A stretch of 12,714 bases of DNA from contig CAYRDY010000061.1 of NCBI GenBank assembly GCA_964423195.1, forward strand, positions 1 through 12,714. The letters run 5' to 3'. Below the pieces are notes generated by a model. It had not been told where the DNA came from, ran no database searches, and saw only the letters and a program-made list of their open reading frames with translations. Shown here piece by piece: positions 10,695 through 12,714 of this stretch. The translations under genes and the position numbers were made by a program. The stretch is from CAKRHR01 sp964423195. Its GTDB lineage: Bacteria > Bacillota > Clostridia > Lachnospirales > Lachnospiraceae. Within the stretch, counting starts at the first letter, position 1. Each line of letters begins with the position of its first letter.

Positions 10695-11492
10695 TCAGTC
10701 CGCAAATTCGCTTCCGAGATCAAACGCGTGATTCATTGGCCCGCTCCCCGCGCCGAGGTCGAGCATGGCCGAGAGCGCCCCCGATAGGTAATCCTTTGCC
10801 CGCTTCACAGCGGTCTGAAGGTCATAGCCCTTGGCGAGATTCGCGGCGATGGCGCTCGACAGCGTACAGCCGGTGCCGTGCGTATTCGGATTTTGAATGC
10901 GCTTTCCTGGGAACCAGACGGCTTCGCCCCGCGCGTACAACAGGTCATTGGCGTCATTCACATGATGGCCGCCCTTGCACAGGACGGCGCAGCCGTAGGT
11001 CTCACTGATTACTCTGGCGGCCGCGACCATCTCCGCATCGCTGCGAATCGTTATCCCGGAGAGGACTTCCGCCTCCGGAATATTCGGCGTGACCACCGAG
11101 GCGATCGGCAAAAGTTCCCGCTTCAGCGTATCGATTGCCTCGTCCGCGATCAGGCGCGATCCGCTCGTCGCCACCATCACAGGGTCAACCACGATATTTT
11201 CCGCCGCATAGCTCTTCAATTTGGCAGCAATCGTGCGTATGAGCGCACTGGAGGAGACCATCCCTGTCTTTACGGCATCCGGCCGAATGTCTGTAAATAC
11301 CGCGTCAATCTGCATTTCCAGAAATTCCGGCGTCACCTCCATGATTCCCGTCACACCGGTCGTGTTCTGCGCCGTCAGCGCCGTGACAGCGCTCATCGCA
11401 TAGACTCCGTTCATCGTCATCGTCTTCAGATCAGCCTGAATACCGGCACCTCCGCTGGAGTCACTGCCGGCGATCGTTAAAGCTGTCTTCAT
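10695..11492 (-). CDS. thiD: Hydroxymethylpyrimidine / phosphomethylpyrimidine kinase
   Basis: Phosphorylates HMP to HMP-P and then HMP-PP, the pyrimidine half of thiamine, in the cytoplasm. The chain is 266 residues, normal for ThiD of the ribokinase fold. The start is placed at ATG 11492 because a strong GGAGAGGGGG (11511-11502) sits 9 nt upstream and the family begins near the TIAGSDSSGGAGIQADLK motif; a longer frame from ATG 11513 would add seven residues and bury the ribosome site. Other signs: VVDPVMVATSG and the anion-hole motif HGTGCTLSSA with Cys at about 210. It overlaps the end of thiE by 32 nt, so the two are co-transcribed and probably translationally coupled. It ends at a repeat array and a shared terminator. 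Confidence 0.95.
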   Translation of the reverse strand: MKTALTIAGSDSSGGAGIQADLKTMTMNGVYAMSAVTALTAQNTTGVTGIMEVTPEFLEMQIDAVFTDIRPDAVKTGMVSSSALIRTIAAKLKSYAAENIVVDPVMVATSGSRLIADEAIDTLKRELLPIASVVTPNIPEAEVLSGITIRSDAEMVAAARVISETYGCAVLCKGGHHVNDANDLLYARGEAVWFPGKRIQNPNTHGTGCTLSSAIAANLAKGYDLQTAVKRAKDYLSGALSAMLDLGAGSGPMNHAFDLGSEFAD

Positions 11493-12147
11493 CTCTTTGA
11501 TCCCCCTCTCCACTGATCATCCGCTCCGAGAGCCGCCGCAGAGCGGCGCACTCCCGCTCGATATCGTCCGCTCCAAAAATCGCCGACACAAGCGCTACGC
11601 CGTCCACACCGCTCCCTGAGAGCCGTAGAATATTATTTCTGTTGATGCCGCCGATCGCCGTCACCGGAATGGAAACGGCCGAACAGATTTTCTGTAGCTC
11701 ATCGCGTGAGACCGGCAGGGCATCTGTCTTTGTCGATGTCGGAAATACAGACCCCACGCCGAGATAATCCGCACCTGCCGCCTCCGCCTCAAACGCCTGC
11801 GCCACCGTCCGCGCGGATGCGCCGATGATCATCTCCCCGCCCACGGCTCTGCGCACATCCCGCACCTTCATATCCCCCTGGCCGACGTGTACGCCGTCCG
11901 CATGGCATCTGAGTGCGATATCCACATTGTCATTGATGATCAGCGGCACGCGATATTCCCCGCACAGCGCTCGAAGTTCTATGGCCTCCGCGAGAAAGCT
12001 CTGTGCATCGAGCGCCTTCTCCCTCAGCTGCACGCAGGTCACCCCGCCCTTCAGGGCGCTCTCCACCTGTTCATACAATGTCTGTCCTCCCGTCCAGGCG
12101 CGATCTGTCACCGCGTATAAAAGCATCGTTTTTTTATCGCATTTCAT
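11461..12147 (-). CDS. thiE: Thiamine phosphate synthase
   Basis: Joins HMP-PP (made by ThiD) with the thiazole phosphate to give thiamine phosphate; a cytoplasmic TIM-barrel enzyme. The chain is 228 residues from ATG 12147, which has GGGAG 6 nt upstream; the frame stays open ten codons further to 12177, but that start lies at the foot of a strong hairpin and lacks a ribosome site. Motifs: CVQLREK at 38-44, LIINDNVDIAL with the pyrophosphate-binding region, DGVHVGQGD, GVGSVFPTSTKTDA, AIGGINRNN and a GVALVSAIFG phosphate loop near the C terminus. First of the thiED pair. No thiM, thiC or HMP transporter is in view, so whether the pathway is salvage or de novo cannot be told here. Confidence 0.95.
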   Translation of the reverse strand: MKCDKKTMLLYAVTDRAWTGGQTLYEQVESALKGGVTCVQLREKALDAQSFLAEAIELRALCGEYRVPLIINDNVDIALRCHADGVHVGQGDMKVRDVRRAVGGEMIIGASARTVAQAFEAEAAGADYLGVGSVFPTSTKTDALPVSRDELQKICSAVSIPVTAIGGINRNNILRLSGSGVDGVALVSAIFGADDIERECAALRRLSERMISGEGDQRDEDSFNDRRQ

Positions 12148-12176
12148 TTCCGGCTCCCTTTTTGCTTCATCCGGCA

Positions 12177-12206
12177 ACAGCCGGAATACCTGCGTACTCC
12201 GGCTGT
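12177..12206. other. Strong 13-bp hairpin upstream of thiE
   Basis: ACAGCCGGAATAC (12177-12189) pairs with GTACTCCGGCTGT (12194-12206) over 13 bp with a single G-U and a 4-nt loop. It lies between the 52-codon ORF stop (12218) and the thiE start (12147) on the minus strand. Neither strand has a proper U-tract after it, so it is not a standard terminator; an RNA-processing, stabilising or attenuating role is possible. It does not resemble a TPP riboswitch. Confidence 0.6.
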
Positions 12207-12217
12207 CCCCCTTGTAT

Positions 12218-12376
12218 TCACACCCAATACCTACGGTTAACTATTTTGTTTTTTGCGGGCGGACAGACATCAGCAAACGCCTCAATCCGCGCCTTTTGAT
12301 CAGGCCGCGCTTCCCTAGCCATCTTCAAAATCAGTGCTTTCCATGCATCCTGAGCCTTCTGCAAACCCAGCGCCAT
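12218..12376 (-). CDS. Unrecognised 52-residue ORF directly after the Cys-rich membrane protein
   Basis: The ATG at 12376 follows the TGA of the Cys-rich membrane protein with no gap (TGAATG), an arrangement compatible with translational coupling; GGGAAG lies 6 nt before the ATG as a weak ribosome site. The 52-residue product is Ala/Lys/Arg-rich and looks largely helical (QKAQDAWKALILKMAREAR), with a single Cys, a predicted high pI and a C-terminal NRRYWV. There is no signal peptide or membrane span. I do not recognise a family. The clean junction and absence of stops favour a real gene, but a chance frame of this length is also possible. Confidence 0.4.
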   Translation of the reverse strand: MALGLQKAQDAWKALILKMAREARPDQKARIEAFADVCPPAKNKIVNRRYWV

Positions 12377-12592
12377 TCACGCTTCCCGATTTTCTACCAC
12401 ATTCGGCGCAGCCAGCGATTTTGGCTCTTTTTGTGCCCCTCGCGACGCCGCGCACCCTGCGCATCCCACGCAGCCGCTGCATCCCCCGTCACAACTCGCA
12501 CAGGATTTCCCACTTTTTCTGTCCCTGTGCATGACATACACGGCGAATCCCACAGCGATCAACAAAATGAGCAGCACAACAACTGTCCCCAT
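12377..12592 (-). CDS. FeoB-associated Cys-rich membrane protein
   Basis: The product is 71 residues from ATG 12592. Residues 3-21 form one hydrophobic span (VVVLLILLIAVGFAVYVM), followed by a basic HRDRKSGK stretch and a cysteine cluster at 31, 34, 38, 41, 44 and 47 (C-x2-C-x3-C-x2-C-x2-C-x2-C), then a polar tail. This matches the small FeoB-associated Cys-rich membrane protein family, usually found beside feoB in Clostridia and thought to assist iron uptake, possibly by metal or redox binding; its exact role is not known to me. The ATG is chosen over a GTG at 12631 because the family starts directly at the membrane span and the GTG lies inside a repeat. Here it is separated from feoAB by thiED and lies on the opposite strand. 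Confidence 0.75.
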   Translation of the reverse strand: MGTVVVLLILLIAVGFAVYVMHRDRKSGKSCASCDGGCSGCVGCAGCAASRGAQKEPKSLAAPNVVENREA

Positions 12593-12628
12593 ATCATACG
12601 CCCACTTTCTTTGTCTATGATACCTGTT

Positions 12629-12714
12629 CACTAAGCTCGTCGTTCGCCCTTGGCTCCGACTCGCTAAGTGTCCAGGTATAACTCACACTAAGTTCGTACT
12701 TCGCTGTCGCTCGT
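12629..12714. repeat. Short inverted-repeat elements at the right edge
   Basis: A segment from CACTAAGCTCG (12629) to CGCTAAGTG (12670) has imperfectly complementary ends and so looks like a hairpin-forming element. A second related copy begins CACTAAGTTCG at 12686 and runs off the window. Such CTAAG...TCG...TTCGC elements resemble dispersed intergenic repeats of REP or MITE type. The second copy is incomplete, so the full unit cannot be defined. Confidence 0.45.

Noticed and set aside
12148..12300. TPP riboswitch upstream of thiE
   Set aside because: Neither the CTGAGA element nor the conserved 3' arm of the thi box is visible; only a simple hairpin is present.

Overview
The window is about 12.7 kb of moderately GC-rich, densely coded bacterial DNA. 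Gene content and style point to an anaerobic member of the Firmicutes, class Clostridia, probably Lachnospiraceae-like: type III glutamine synthetase, an Amt-PII fusion, a FeoA-FeoB fusion, a small FeoB-associated Cys-rich membrane protein, purine-rich ribosome binding sites and U-tract terminators. This placement is inferred from gene style; no rRNA or other phylogenetic marker is present. A run of exactly 100 Ns (5908-6007) shows that this is a draft scaffold, so the distance between the genes on either side of it is not known.

Region 1 (1-7962) is a nitrogen-assimilation cluster. On the minus strand lies the N-terminal 1123 codons of glutamate synthase large subunit (gltB), cut by the window edge inside its 3Fe-4S cysteine motif. 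Divergent from it, on the plus strand, is type III glutamine synthetase (glnN), then the gap, then an ammonium channel fused to a PII signalling domain (amt-glnK). Together these import ammonium, fix it on glutamate and return the nitrogen to 2-oxoglutarate, with the PII domain as a built-in sensor. Each of the three genes has a terminator-like hairpin with a U-tract in its 5' leader. Each of these hairpins can compete with a small upstream hairpin whose six-base loop has A at position 1 and G at position 4. This suggests a shared transcription-attenuation regulon, possibly of ANTAR type, which is the most interesting signal in the window.

Region 2 (8000-10694) holds a ferrous iron transporter. 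FeoA and FeoB are fused through a His-rich linker, but an in-frame TAG at 8822-8824 replaces a conserved Glu codon in the FeoB G domain. The rest of the protein reads intact. The gene ends at a bidirectional terminator, followed by a tandem array of short degenerate repeats of the terminator arm.

Region 3 (10695-12714, minus strand) contains, in transcription order, a 71-residue FeoB-associated Cys-rich membrane protein, an unrecognised 52-codon ORF that begins directly after its stop, a strong hairpin, and the overlapping thiamine genes thiE and thiD. The right edge carries copies of a short inverted-repeat element. No tRNA, rRNA, CRISPR array, transposase or phage gene was seen.
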